Assembly: GCA_004352715.1 (NCBI GenBank)
Contig: SCFE01000041.1
Coordinates: 2,015,937 to 2,079,936, forward strand
Direction: 5' to 3'
Source: Hofstenia miamia
Lineage: Eukaryota; Xenacoelomorpha; Acoela
DNA length: 64,000 nucleotides
Part shown: positions 37,818 to 48,814 of the stretch, piece by piece
How positions within the stretch are numbered: position 1 is the first letter of the stretch
Layout of the letters: each line of letters starts with the position of its first letter
Program-made: the position numbers and the translations under genes
The notes under the pieces: model-generated
Databases searched by the model: none
What the model was told of the DNA's origin: nothing
What the model saw: only the letters and a program-made list of their open reading frames with translations

Positions 37818-39219
37818 CAGTACTGGAAATAAGTAATGAGACAGTACTGATCAAAACATTAAATTCTATCATGGTTCGTCATCACGAAACAATATCGGTG
37901 TCACCCTTTGTACATTTAATAGCGTGTTGACACATTTTAATATGATTGACAGTTTGGCTCATTCACACCACTTAATCAAGCATGCTATCACTTTGATTTT
38001 TATTACACCACGCAAAGCCTGGAAATAAGTAATGAGAAATCTATAGTTTCTATTGGCCTAATTCTACGTCCACGAAAAGTCACCGAGAAGGACTCTCGGA
38101 GGTTGGTCAGAATTTCAAAGGCTAACCCAACCAAAGCTTACCTCCAAACAGCTTCATTGCCAGCGGGCAACGCAGAATCGAGTGACAACCCGCACAGTCC
38201 GTAACATCCTCAACAGATACGCCTTGCGTGGTTACATAGCTGCCCAGAAACCCATGTTGTCAAATAGACAAAGACTTGCTCGACTGAATTGGTGTCGAAG
38301 AGGACAGTTCAATTTGCTGAACGACTGGCAAAGCGTTATATTTTCTGACGAATGCAAGATATAGTTGCATAGGCAACGCAGACAGTTTGTGAGGCGTACC
38401 TCTGGGGCATGCAATCGCGAATCCCCCAGATATACTTCAAAAACTATCAAATTTGGAGGTGGTTCCATCATGGTATGGGGTGTTGTCTGGAGTTCTGGTG
38501 AGACGAAGTTGGTCAAAGTTGATGGCAACCTCAACAGCAGACAGTACGTTGCAATTCTCGACCGCTACCTTCTCCCTGTGATGAAAGACAGTGAAATATT
38601 TCAACATGATGGTGCCCGGCCCACCGGGCGAATCTCACTAAGGTTTTTCTGGAGAAGAACCAAATTCCAATCATTCACGACTGGCCCGCGCAGTCCCCGG
38701 ATCTAAATATAATAGAGCATGTTTGGGCAGAGTTGAAGAATCGTGTGGCCGCAAGATGACCATTAAGTCTGGATGAGCTTTGGGTGGTTACCCAAAAAGA
38801 ATTTCAAAGAATACCCGTCGAATTCATCATAAAACTGTACAGCAGTATGTCTTCCCGGGTTTCTGGAGTCATCCGCGCCAAGGCCTACCCTACACGTTAT
38901 TAATCTTTTTAAGCTGTTTGTTTACCTTATTATGTGCCTTTACATTTTGATTTTGTAAACTTTTTCAGCTAAATATATATTTTCAAGCAAATATAGTGGC
39001 TGTCTTAGTTCATTTTTCCAGCTTTCTGTATTATAAAAAAACTAAAATTGCAAAATAATTATGTCTACCTTTTTTTACAATAAAATTTATTCACATTACC
39101 GGTAATACTGTTTTGTTACTGATTCCTTTATTAAAGCTAAGGGTATGTAATGCTATTTCTGTGAAACCTAGACATTTTTGTAAATTGAGCAACTGTCTCA
39201 ATTCTTTTTTCCAGTACTG
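37818..39219 (+). mobile_element. Tc1-type transposon with IR/DR ends
   Basis: A 1,402-bp element flanked by TA (37816-37817 and 39220-39221). The outer ends CAGTACTGGAAATAAGTAAT (37818) and CAGTACTGGAAAAAAGAATT (complement from 39219) agree, and both continue GAGACAGT. A second copy of CTGGAAATAAGTAATGAGA lies at 38019-38037, and its inverted counterpart at 39001-39022. Each end therefore has two directly repeated transposase-binding-like sites, the IR/DR arrangement known from Tc1 relatives such as Sleeping Beauty. It separates the NDUFAF8-like gene from the next gene. Confidence 0.92.
38061..38903 (+). pseudogene. Tc1 transposase, frameshifted
   Basis: The N-terminal helix-turn-helix reads LRPRKVTEKDSRRLVRISK (about 38061-38120). 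After a frame change come TTRTVRNILNRYALRG and the first catalytic Asp in VIFSDECKI (about 38337-38361), followed at once by a TAG stop. The next blocks are GGGSIMVWGVV (about 38456-38490) and the second Asp in FQHDGARP (38599-38622). After another frame change, DWPAQSPDLNIIEHVW supplies the Glu (about 38680-38728). The frame stops after YPTRY near 38901. All three DD(E) residues remain visible, but one stop and at least two frameshifts disable the gene. Confidence 0.88.
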
Positions 39220-39412
39220 TATATGGCTAAATATATTCATCCGACCATTTCGTGCAACCAAAACTTATTTTACATCTGCACCGATTATTTCAAAACTGTT
39301 ACTTGCAAACCAATACTAAAAACCAAATTGTCAATATTTTGCTAATACAATTTGTTACAACCAAACAATATTACAAATTAAGAGTAGAAAAAATAAATGA
39401 TTTATTTAAAAA

Positions 39413-39661
39413 TTAGTTACTATTTGGCAAAACTTTATACAAATGGGAATTAAACTTTTTGTCTTTTTTGAGCTCTTCATACTCGTGCGGACGAATTGGC
39501 CAGGGAATAGAATATGCATACTCATCTAGGATTAGTTGTTTTTTGTCCCTTCGCATATAATGGATGGAGAATGGTATGGTTAGGAGAACGCATCCAACAC
39601 CAACAAACGTTCCTGTTGGATGATTTCCAAGGTAATATTGAAATCTAGACAATAGCCTCAT
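39413..39661 (-). CDS. Small mitochondrial-type membrane protein, NDUFA3-like
   Basis: An 82-residue protein with a basic N-terminus (MRLLSRFQYYL), one membrane span (about residues 18-36, FVGVGCVLLTIPFSIHYM), RRDKK directly after it, and a charged C-terminal half. The order 'short helix, single span ending in a Pro, then YAYSIPWPIR' resembles NDUFA3 (B9), a supernumerary complex I subunit of about 84 residues whose matching segment is PYNYPVPVR. The similarity is short, so I leave the symbol empty. ATG 39659-39661 directly follows a TTTTAG acceptor (0 nt between). AATAAA is at 39401-39406, overlapping the region just after the stop. Confidence 0.7.
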   Translation of the reverse strand: MRLLSRFQYYLGNHPTGTFVGVGCVLLTIPFSIHYMRRDKKQLILDEYAYSIPWPIRPHEYEELKKDKKFNSHLYKVLPNSN

Positions 39662-39995
39662 CTAAAACAAGTTCTTTGCATAAATTATTTAGAAAACAAC
39701 CACACAATACAAATTCAAAAAAATTAAGCGCATAGCGATGTCGATAAATTATATAACTGGCTATAAATGAGTATTTAAAAATAAACGTTCCCTTACAAAT
39801 GCAACCATGATACAAAATATAAAAATGAGTTCAAGCATAACAATACTTAGGAGAAAAACAAATGAAGATTTTTCGAAAAGATTAGTTTTCTGAAGAAAGA
39901 TTTAGTATGTAACCAATGCGTATTTGAATGAATAAGAACATATTTATTGAAGTTTAACTGATCATTGTAAAACAACAAAATGTAACTCTATAATA

Positions 39996-40733
39996 CTACT
40001 TAATTAATGTACAATACTTCAGACGTTCATGTGTATGGTAACAAGAAAACAGCGCATACTGTTTGATTAAGAAAACAATCATCACTACATCAGGTGATGA
40101 GTAGCATGGTTCAGTAAGTGGAAACTCGTCAAACAAATATGTTTTTAGAGGTAACAAGAAGTCATCAATATTTAATGATTTATTTCCACACTTATCTATG
40201 AATTCAACTGACCATGTAAATTTTGAAGAACGATCAAAGCATTCAGATAGGCTTCGTTTGCTCTTTAGAAGAAACCCATTTACATCAGCTGCAATGGACG
40301 CATGTAGTATTGGATACATTTTCTGCAATTTTGTCACAGTAGTCTTAAATTCTCTATTTGAGGATGCATCAACAAATATTTTATCAAATACCTCAATGGG
40401 ACTACTTAAGGACGTTTTCACAAATAAGTAAGCATCAATTAACGGTAGTTCCATAAATGTTTTAGCTTTGTCTTGATTAAACGACGATTTTTCTTTTTCG
40501 AATGCACATTCCATATCACTATCTGACGATACAGCTTCTTCACCAACATTGTGCTCTGAATAACGATTTAATAACCTATAAGCCTCTTCTAAAACAGGGC
40601 GCTTTTTCCGACCACAGGAATTCCATGTGAATAAAAATCCATGAAAGTCATTAGTAATGTTTTGAAAGGACGGTTTTGACTTTTTCATGTAGCATAATTT
40701 CTTTCTTTTTCTAATTTTATGGCTTGGGTTCAT
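39996..40733 (-). CDS. THUMPD1: THUMPD1 homologue (tRNA acetylation adaptor)
   Basis: A 245-residue intronless protein. A basic N-terminus (KIRKRKK) is followed by FHGFLFTWNSCGRKKRPVLE and EAYRLLNRYSE, matching the GxLxTCNxNERKCVEEAYxLLNEY block of THUMPD1/Tan1, and an acidic segment SSDSDMECAFEKE. The THUMP domain occupies about residues 100-235, with IYPILHAS-type core helices and FLIKQYALFSCYHTHERLKY, matching the family's KDYMLFRKYNL end. THUMPD1 acts with the acetyltransferase NAT10 to make N4-acetylcytidine at position 12 of tRNA-Ser and tRNA-Leu. The vertebrate low-complexity tail (human total 353) is absent. The first Met codon is 40731-40733; a TTTAG acceptor ends 7 nt upstream. AATAAA is at 39943-39948. 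Confidence 0.85.
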   Translation of the reverse strand: MNPSHKIRKRKKLCYMKKSKPSFQNITNDFHGFLFTWNSCGRKKRPVLEEAYRLLNRYSEHNVGEEAVSSDSDMECAFEKEKSSFNQDKAKTFMELPLIDAYLFVKTSLSSPIEVFDKIFVDASSNREFKTTVTKLQKMYPILHASIAADVNGFLLKSKRSLSECFDRSSKFTWSVEFIDKCGNKSLNIDDFLLPLKTYLFDEFPLTEPCYSSPDVVMIVFLIKQYALFSCYHTHERLKYCTLIK

Positions 40734-40742
40734 CAATGACTA

Positions 40743-42009
40743 AAGTAATATACATGTCTTAAGATACGCATTGTGAAAAATTGAGATTTTTATAATGCGA
40801 ACTCTACACTCTATAAATATATATCTTAAGAATATTAAGCGATCAACGTCACCGTCACCTAAGGAAGTATGTATTTCTTGCAAATTCCTGTAATTCTGTT
40901 ATTACAGACATTTGTTCAATGAGTAAAATAAATTTAAAACAATTCAAAAACTAAATTTTAGTTATCCAATTCCTAGTGAAAGAAGAAATAAAGAAGAAAA
41001 TACAACATGATTTGTCAACTTAACATTAGATGGATATTAAAAGATGAATGTTGGTCTAATCAAATACAAGAGTGAAGTTCCGGATAAATATGTGGACAAG
41101 ATGCGATCATTATACTTTCAAGAAATCAATTTTTTTCCAGTGAATAATATGATCTCTCCTAAGCAATGTGCGTTGTTAAATTGTATACTTTGTCATAACT
41201 CACATTTTATATACGTACTCCATATATTGATGGTTGATTTTTTCCTGTGAATTTCTTCTATATACCAAGACTGCCTGCCAGATAGCGATTTAGGATGAAG
41301 GGGACAATTGTGAAAAAGAACTTTAAAATATTCCGTTTTACTACGGCTTAAAACTCATTTTCAGGAGATGTATATTCCAAATTTTAAAAAATATAATATA
41401 ATACAATATAAACTTTTCTCGCCTCTTTCTAACCGGTATCCATGTATACTCAAGACACAAAGTAATATTCAATTAAAAACAAATTTATGACAGTGTATTA
41501 AGAAAAATATTTTACAAAATTCAATTAAAAATGATCAACGTTTGGGGACCAATGAAAAACAGCAAATAAGTGGCAATCAGTAACATTGTGCATTGTAACA
41601 CGACCCCACAACTTGAGTTATTCAACTTAATTTTCGATTCGATTAAAATCTGATACATTGATAATTAAGGGAAGTGATTCAAAGGATACTCTAAAATTAG
41701 GTGCTTGTTTTCTTCCAAATACAATTATTTAACACGCTTTGAAAATTTTCAGTGGACCACTTCTGTAAGCGGCATTTCGTCTAGACAAAATTACTAACTC
41801 ATCGTTGTCAAAAGACCCATTAACGGTGATTAAACGCACTAAATTAATCTTTCACTGGAATCACTACTGACTGATTTATCATTAATTTGTTAATGTTACA
41901 TGCGCCTACGGCAACACGGCGAATATATATTTATTGACATTTAACATAGACATGAATGAAATTAATGCAATTTTCTTAAAACCAAAATAAAGTACAAATC
42001 AAAAAAAAA
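40743..42009. other. Intergenic sequence between THUMPD1 and the PC4 gene
   Basis: No supported gene. A 68-codon frame at 41044-41250 (+) resembles nothing known. An AATAAA for the PC4 gene (minus strand) lies near 41930, about 75 bp past its stop, in addition to the one overlapping the stop codon. Confidence 0.4.
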
Positions 42010-42010
42010 T

Positions 42011-42628
42011 TTATTCAATAAGTTCAAAGTCTTCTGGTTCCCTTGTGTCCTTTAATGGCTTAAGAGAATTGAATGACTCATTAATTGAGTCGTACAGTGA
42101 ATTAAATCTATCCCATTCTTCAAGAGTTAGCAAGACTTTATTTCTTGGAACTCTATCAGCTCTATCAAAAACAACAAAATACTGCGATTCGCTAAATCTT
42201 CGAATTTCGACAATCCTTCTGGAACTCAAACTAACAACAAATGCACATTCATCAGACTCTTCAGGTTGTTCTATGGAATTCCGCAATGCATCGGTTATAG
42301 CTGACATATTTGATTCAAGTCCTTGCCACTCTTCCCGATTAAATGTTAGTCCATGTTTTGTAGGATACCACTTATTTGTGTCAAATGTATAGATAAAATA
42401 TCGGAAGTGTACAAGTGGAGAATCATGAAACATTGAAGTAGAAATAAATAACTTCTCGGAATGCTTTACTCCCAAGCAAGCAGTAAGACCATTTAAATCA
42501 TTGTTTAAAACTAATGAATCCTTCTGCTCTAAGTTGGACAAAAATACGCTTTTATTACAAAAAGATCGGTGAAATACTTGTACGTTCGATTTAGGTTTGA
42601 TACAATTTAATGATCTGCGAAAAAACAT
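42011..42628 (-). CDS. Mitochondrial-type protein with two PC4 domains
   Basis: A 205-residue intronless protein. Residues 1-28 (MFFRRSLNCIKPK, then VFHRSFCNK) are basic and hydroxylated without acidic residues, like a mitochondrial presequence. Two PC4/SUB1-type domains follow. Domain 1 (about 58-117) has HFRYFIYTFDTNKWYPTKHG and TFNREEWQGLESNMSAITDAL, matching the IDIREYW...KGISLNPEQWSQLKEQI pattern. Domain 2 (about 128-189) has VEIRRFSESQYFVVFDRADR and LTLEEWDRFNSLYDSINESF. PC4 domains bind single-stranded DNA as dimers; here the two halves could form the dimer in one chain. Human SUB1 is nuclear and has one such domain. The C-terminus is acidic. ATG 42626-42628 is 3 nt after a TTTTAG acceptor; AATAAA overlaps the stop (42010-42015). 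Confidence 0.75.
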   Translation of the reverse strand: MFFRRSLNCIKPKSNVQVFHRSFCNKSVFLSNLEQKDSLVLNNDLNGLTACLGVKHSEKLFISTSMFHDSPLVHFRYFIYTFDTNKWYPTKHGLTFNREEWQGLESNMSAITDALRNSIEQPEESDECAFVVSLSSRRIVEIRRFSESQYFVVFDRADRVPRNKVLLTLEEWDRFNSLYDSINESFNSLKPLKDTREPEDFELIE

Positions 42629-42634
42629 ATGCTA

Positions 42635-44545
42635 AAATAGATAAATAATGACTCAAGTTGCTACAACGTATCGCACAATGAAAAATCAATTGTAAGAACT
42701 ATATACAACAGAACAGCATTTATTGAATTATTGATGAAAATGGCAAGTTATGTGTAAAAATCATAAAATTGAATGAACCGGAAAACGAGCTTTTTCGTTT
42801 ATGATTACATGAAATATCATTAGAAAAACATAGAATCGTAAACAATGAATAAGCTACATTTCATCATTAATAAAAAAACTGATTGAAATATTTGTTAGTG
42901 CCGAAAAATCAGAATTTTACGAAAAAACATTTATCACATTGTCTATGTTTAACTAAGCTCATTTAAAATGAAATCACAATTCCGTTAGAGCAAGCTTACA
43001 ACTAAAAGTTGAGTGAAAAGCAGAAATTTATAACGTATTTCTTTATAAATAGAGTACTGAATAGAATAAACTAAAATTTTGATATTAAAAGTTGATTTAT
43101 TAGAGCTAAATTGCATCAGAATGCCACATGGTTATAATATATCTTATATGTCATGCACAACAAATACATTTGACACCATAATTAGCTTTAGTAAAAGTAC
43201 ATATAACAACCGATATCATTAAATACGTCTTATTTTTAAATATTTCTATAGAATCGCACTGGCAACTATAATCACTATTCTGTAATTCAAAGTATGAACA
43301 TAAATACAAATACTACATGTAACTAAAATATGATGAGAAATGGTTCATTCAATTTAAAACAGGTAATAAAATAAATACATCAAAGTGTTAGTTTAATCGC
43401 AAAATGATACTATCTCATGATGTACTTTTATATGATATATTTGTACACTGCATTTCATTATGAAATTCTTTCTGTCTCTTTTATTCTTGATTCATAAAAT
43501 CTATGCATATTTGATTTATTAAAGTCTCATACTTCTGTTTTTAAAGGCGGATAGCGTGCCGTACATAATTGATTTAAGGACACCTTCTATATAAGTCCCA
43601 GGGGTACTTATTTACATGACTATGTATTTCACTAATTCACTTGTAAATAGTATTTGTTGTTTTTCTGCTCTAATTTGCTCATCACAAGTATATTTTTTAA
43701 ATATTTTTCAAAAATATAAATTTTTCAAAAGTACTTTTAATTTTTCAAAACCATGAAATATTTCGAAATTGTCAACAAATTGAGAGGAATTACACGTTTT
43801 AAACAGTGTTTGAAATATCAATTGCATTAAACATACCAACCCTATATACAATTCAACTCATTTCTCTAATTGGTTTGTAAATTGATATTATCATGCACAT
43901 GTCTTACTTCAAAATCATATTTTGAACAGAAATAGAGTGATTTTCCTCTCTAACACTAGACAATTTGGCATAAGCTAGGCCACAGATCTATACATTAAGA
44001 ATTTCAAAAACTCGAGCTTTGCAATTTTATTTAAATTCAGAATCGATAACTAACAGTAAGGTGTGATAAATTTAAATATGTAACTTGAAGCAATAAATTT
44101 TAAATAAAAAACATCTGAGTATTCAAATACAAGAAAAATCTAAAACTTCTGAAATTACAATTTTATACCTTTAATGGGTAAACATGAAATGAAAATTGTT
44201 TGCAATGTTTCATATTGCTAATTACATAAGTGACAAAGAACCAATATTATGTTTTATACTATAACTATAGTAATATTGTACATTAAGAAATTAACTGCTA
44301 AGAATTTTCAGCATTAGGCTAATCGAATTCACTTACCTTATTAATATTTTCTGCATTTTAAAATCTTTTGTACATAAGTATATGATTTACGTTTTCACAC
44401 GATTTCTAAATATTGGTCTCCTATCACTTTTAAGGTGACTAGCAATTTGGATTATTATAAGCTCATTAACTTACATTCGTGTTTATTTATTAAAGTAATA
44501 ATTTGTAAATTCAATGATTCTTATAAATTTTGCTTGTATTTGAAT
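42635..44545. other. Intergenic sequence
   Basis: AT-rich, nothing recognised on either strand. Confidence 0.45.
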
Positions 44546-44686
44546 ATGGAGCAGATCACGAATATCGAGCTGCTATCACAACACCTCACTATTGCGTTTT
44601 TGGGGTCTATATTGGTGGTTGCATTGACATTGGTAATGACTATTGTATGGGTTGGTATTTATAAATGTCGCCCTATATCGCTTTAG
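44546..44686 (+). CDS. Candidate 46-residue membrane microprotein
   Basis: From ATG 44546 (context GAATATGG, with a favourable G at +4) the frame encodes MEQITNIELLSQH, one long hydrophobic span (about residues 14-39, LTIAFLGSILVVALTLV and on to VWVGIY), and KCRPISL. Acidic residues before and Lys/Arg after the span predict the N-terminus outside. The frame is open 37 codons further upstream, but that part is low in information. AATAAA lies near 44760. I recognise no family, and a chance frame in AT-rich DNA is possible, though a clean amphipathic start, span and basic tail in 46 codons is suggestive. Confidence 0.35.
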   Translation: MEQITNIELLSQHLTIAFLGSILVVALTLVMTIVWVGIYKCRPISL

Positions 44687-47600
44687 ACCAATTCGAGATT
44701 GGCTAATTGTTGATTCATTTCTTTTCACAAATTCTTTACAGCTGTAAAAATTTTATTTAAATAAATTGTTTTATTTTTTTTTTAAAAATATTCATTATAG
44801 TATAATAAAAAGTAATTAATTAATTTGTATTCGAAAGAAATACACGCCGTGTATAAATAGGGTTTCTGAGTTGTGATTTTTGCTTGATATTCGCGATTAA
44901 CTCGATGTTCAAATGCAAACAGAATTTAAAAAATTAGTAATTTTGATAATTGTAAATTGGTTTTGAAAAATAAAAAATTATTTTTAGGGTCTTCGTATAT
45001 GGTGAAATGCAGTAAATTGCACTGCTATCGATTTATAAACTGCAAAAAATGGTAATTAGGATAATGAACTTTGATAACGCCCTATACAATTACATTTATA
45101 TGAACTTTTAAGGTATGTTAAAGCACAAAGAAAAGAATATCTCATATAATTAAATTTCTTCAAAGAAATAAATCATAATTATTACACTAATAAATTACTC
45201 CAGCAATGTAGGATACTGCATTATCCATATTAAATATATTCCAATAAGTTAATACAATGCATGACGGTTACTTTTGTTCATATGCTAATGGAACAAATTT
45301 AGTAAGAATTGCATGAAATAAAAATCACTGGCATAATCGCTAGCCATAAGAATAACATCAAACGAGCATTATCAATATATTCTTAAAAGTTCATAAAATG
45401 TAATAAAATCCATACTTGAAAGATTTATTTTGTTGCAAGTTTTATTATATATTATTTGCATTTGTTTAAGATCAATAAAAGTTTTAATTTTTGGGGTAAA
45501 TTATAAATATTTTTTGATCATATTTTAGTAAAATTTTGATTGTTATTATTGTTTGTAAAATTTGACATTCTTAATGTTACAAATAGTTTATTCTACTTTA
45601 AAATTGCTTACCGAAAACATATTTTACTAGTTTTGTTATAAATTTACTGATTTCTGGTAAATAATTAAAAATTTTGAAGATAACTTATTCTTATATAAGT
45701 TATATTTCTTAAATATTGACCACGTGCTATCGCGTTTTACTGCGTGCTATGAATTATATTAATTATGCCAAGATATCGGACTATATCGCCAATTTTTTAA
45801 TCTTTTTATGTATTTTATTATATTTTTCATCGATTTTTACCCCCTTAAAATGTTTTTTTCACACGCGTGCACCGCGTGGCACTATTCTGCACCTTCGCCT
45901 ATGCACGGATACTTAAATCAATATGAAGGCTGACAATTATTATTATCAAATAATTTTGTATTGTAAAATAACCTCGTATGCCATAGAGGATATCTAAAAA
46001 GTAAGTAAGGTCTATGAATGAATTAGTAGTATGACTAAGTGATTCGATTCAAGGATTACTAAAGAATATAACCCAGTGGCATACTTAAGACCTTGAGATT
46101 CTTCTGTCGTTTGCATTGTGATATTGCGTTCTGTGTCATTCATCTTAAATATAGAAGGTGACGCGTGTCAACTCCATTAAGATATCTTTTATCCTCCGTT
46201 CGTTCTAATGAGTTTAATTACTTATAACATTAATAATAGGTTGAGATCTATACAGGAGTCAAGTACTTACTCGTCAAGCAGTTCAATCGGAAACACACAA
46301 TGTAATTTGTCAATGAAATTGTTAAGAAGTCGTATTCTCGTAATTTGTTGAAATATCAAGATAAGTGTATTTCAAATTAACACGTTACAGATATGCAAAG
46401 TGGAAATGGTACAGGTGGCTTGTGAATGCGTTCCTTCTCAGAGTGATTGATAATGTCAGTGAGTTGATTAGCGAGCATGAATGCAGTGCTTTTGTACTCT
46501 GGTTAGGGATAGCACACTCCAGTTCTGGAGGGTTTACCAGCTTCTAGAAACTTTAAAAAAATGTGAAGTAATAGTCAGTGTTTGTATTTGGGCACCGAAA
46601 AGCACTAATTTGCTTTCAGCAATATCAAGAAATTGTTATTACATCTGGAGACATTGTCTAGGTCCTAATGTTCCACAGTTATTACAAGAAAATTGCGTGG
46701 GTAAGGGCGTAATGGTAATTGGGAAATGTGTATGAGCGTCAAGTGTATATTACATTTTAGCTGCTGATATTAAGGCGGTGATACATTATCAAACCTCCGA
46801 GGCAAGCCAGCAATTAATTATAATTGTTCCACAAACATTTTGCGACGATACATTATCAAACATTCGTCAAAAAACTCATGAGACAAATAGCAAACAACTA
46901 CTGGAAATTCTCTTCTATTGTTAACTAGTTTACATTAATGGGTTTACTATGACCTGTGCAGTGTCTGTTTTTGATACAATTGTTATTGCATATGTATGTA
47001 TTTACAGGATAATAATTTTCTGTCAATAATTTCACAATGCATCACATGTAATAATTCCTTCCTTTTGTGCATAAACATGTGGACCCCGCGCAAGTCTTCG
47101 AAATATGAAATCATGCTTAATCTTTCGAAACTTATTCAATACATGACATACACAACGTCAGGATGCAAAGACAACTATTTTTTCTTGCATAAACAATTTT
47201 TCTCATTTTTTGCATTTTTTGCTATAGTTTTCTGGTAGGTTTGTTTGCTGTAGATTGATCAACAGAATCTGATAATTGCAAAGTGAGTTTTATCTTCTTT
47301 ATCGAGTCTTATAATATCTGATATTGGTTTTGCTTCCATTTGATTCACTTACAAAGCTTATGATAATTCAATTATGAAGTTTTGGGGATTCAATGCGCAC
47401 AGACAATAATCTAACAAACCATATCAATGATATTTCTGAATATGTTCAGTTGCCACTCCTGGTTATTGCTCTGCAACTGCGACTGTAGTATTTCAGCATT
47501 TTATTGGCAGTATCCACACCTCATTTAGTCGTACGCTAGAATCATCAATAGAAGTAGAATCCTTAACGTCCACCTCTGTCATGACACAAAGATATATGAA

Positions 47601-48530
47601 TAACAGACCTGCTCGTTTGTACTTGGTATGATGTCAGTAAAGTATTTGAATCATCATTGAATGTAAACTGACTTTCGTGGACACAAATGGCGTTATTGTA
47701 GACATATTAGGAACTTCTGTATGTATTTGTCTGACTGTTCTAATCAAGGTTGTTCTATTTTCATTCAGACTAGTGTTGCAGGAGAGGGTTGAAGTATGGC
47801 TCCATTATCTCCATAACCACATTTTTCCTTAAAGTTTCATTTCATGTCTAACCTTTCACCAAATATGGAAAACCATTCAGGATAAATGAAGTTTTGGAAC
47901 AACACAATAGCCAAAACTATATTCCAAACGGATCTGGTCTTGATTTTATGTATTATGTGAGATCTGCATCCCATCAGTTGTTAGTCAATTGTTACATTTT
48001 TATCTTCCAAAAACAGTTTTGTAAGTTGTTAAGCATTCACTTACACAAATCACGTATATGGCAAAACTTGTCTTCTCCTTTCCTCTCAAGTCTGCTTAAT
48101 TTATCATCAAATCGAAGATGATATATAATAAATTCAAAATAGAACACAATCATTGTCACCGAACACAAAGATCTACTATTTTCAGGATCAGGTAGGCTTC
48201 TATTTGGTTCATCTTTGCTTTTGAAAATATATTCTGCTATCAGTGAATGATGGGTTCTCAACATTGTCACTAATATTAATATGAGCATTTGTATGTCGAA
48301 GAAAATAGCAAATTGTCTGTCCCCAAAAAAATACATCAACTGTGCAATCAACAGAAAGTAATATAACTCCACCAGTATGGTGTATAATATTCGGATTTCT
48401 TGTTCTGGTAAAGCATAAGACACCTCACTATTATTCCGTTTCCACCATTTTGTATAAACATGTTTTCCAGTTGTATGCTATATTCAGTTTTATCTCAATT
48501 CAGTACATGCTGTTATTATGTGGCTTGAGA
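44687..48530. other. Gene-poor sequence
   Basis: No supported gene. A 128-codon minus-strand frame at 48037-48423, with two hydrophobic stretches and the charged end KLSRLERKGEDKF, is the longest, but I recognise no family and it may be chance. Two near-identical copies of GATACATTATCAAAC (46780-46794 and 46848-46862, within GCGGTGATAC... and GCGACGATAC...) look like ends of a small transposon. Confidence 0.35.
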
Positions 48531-48532
48531 TG

Positions 48533-48732
48533 GTCAATTGACCATGTTATGCATTAACGAAGTTTTTTTCTTTTAACCAATTATATTAATCTTACATTAA
48601 AAATTAATACATATAATGTAAATATGCATAAAGTTGGAAGATGTCATAAACTTTCATCGTATTTCAAATAAAACAAAAGCAGTGGCACAAAAAAGAAATT
48701 TCAGAAATTGTCAATTGACCATGTTATGCATT
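48533..48732 (+). repeat. 23-bp direct repeat with embedded palindrome
   Basis: GTCAATTGACCATGTTATGC plus ATT occurs at 48533-48555 and again at 48710-48732, exactly 177 bp apart. The first copy begins with the perfect palindrome TGGTCAATTGACCA (48531-48544). No other structure is evident between the copies. Confidence 0.8.
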
Positions 48733-48814
48733 CTAAGGTTAAATAATAAGCGGAAAATATCTAAATGATTTTGATTTCAATTTGTCTGATAGTAGGTTTG
48801 ATGGCGTGTCTGAC

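Noticed and set aside
48037-48423. 128-codon minus-strand frame with hydrophobic stretches
   Set aside because: Long for chance, but I recognise nothing, and no good start context, splice sites or poly(A) signal support it. Left as a note only.
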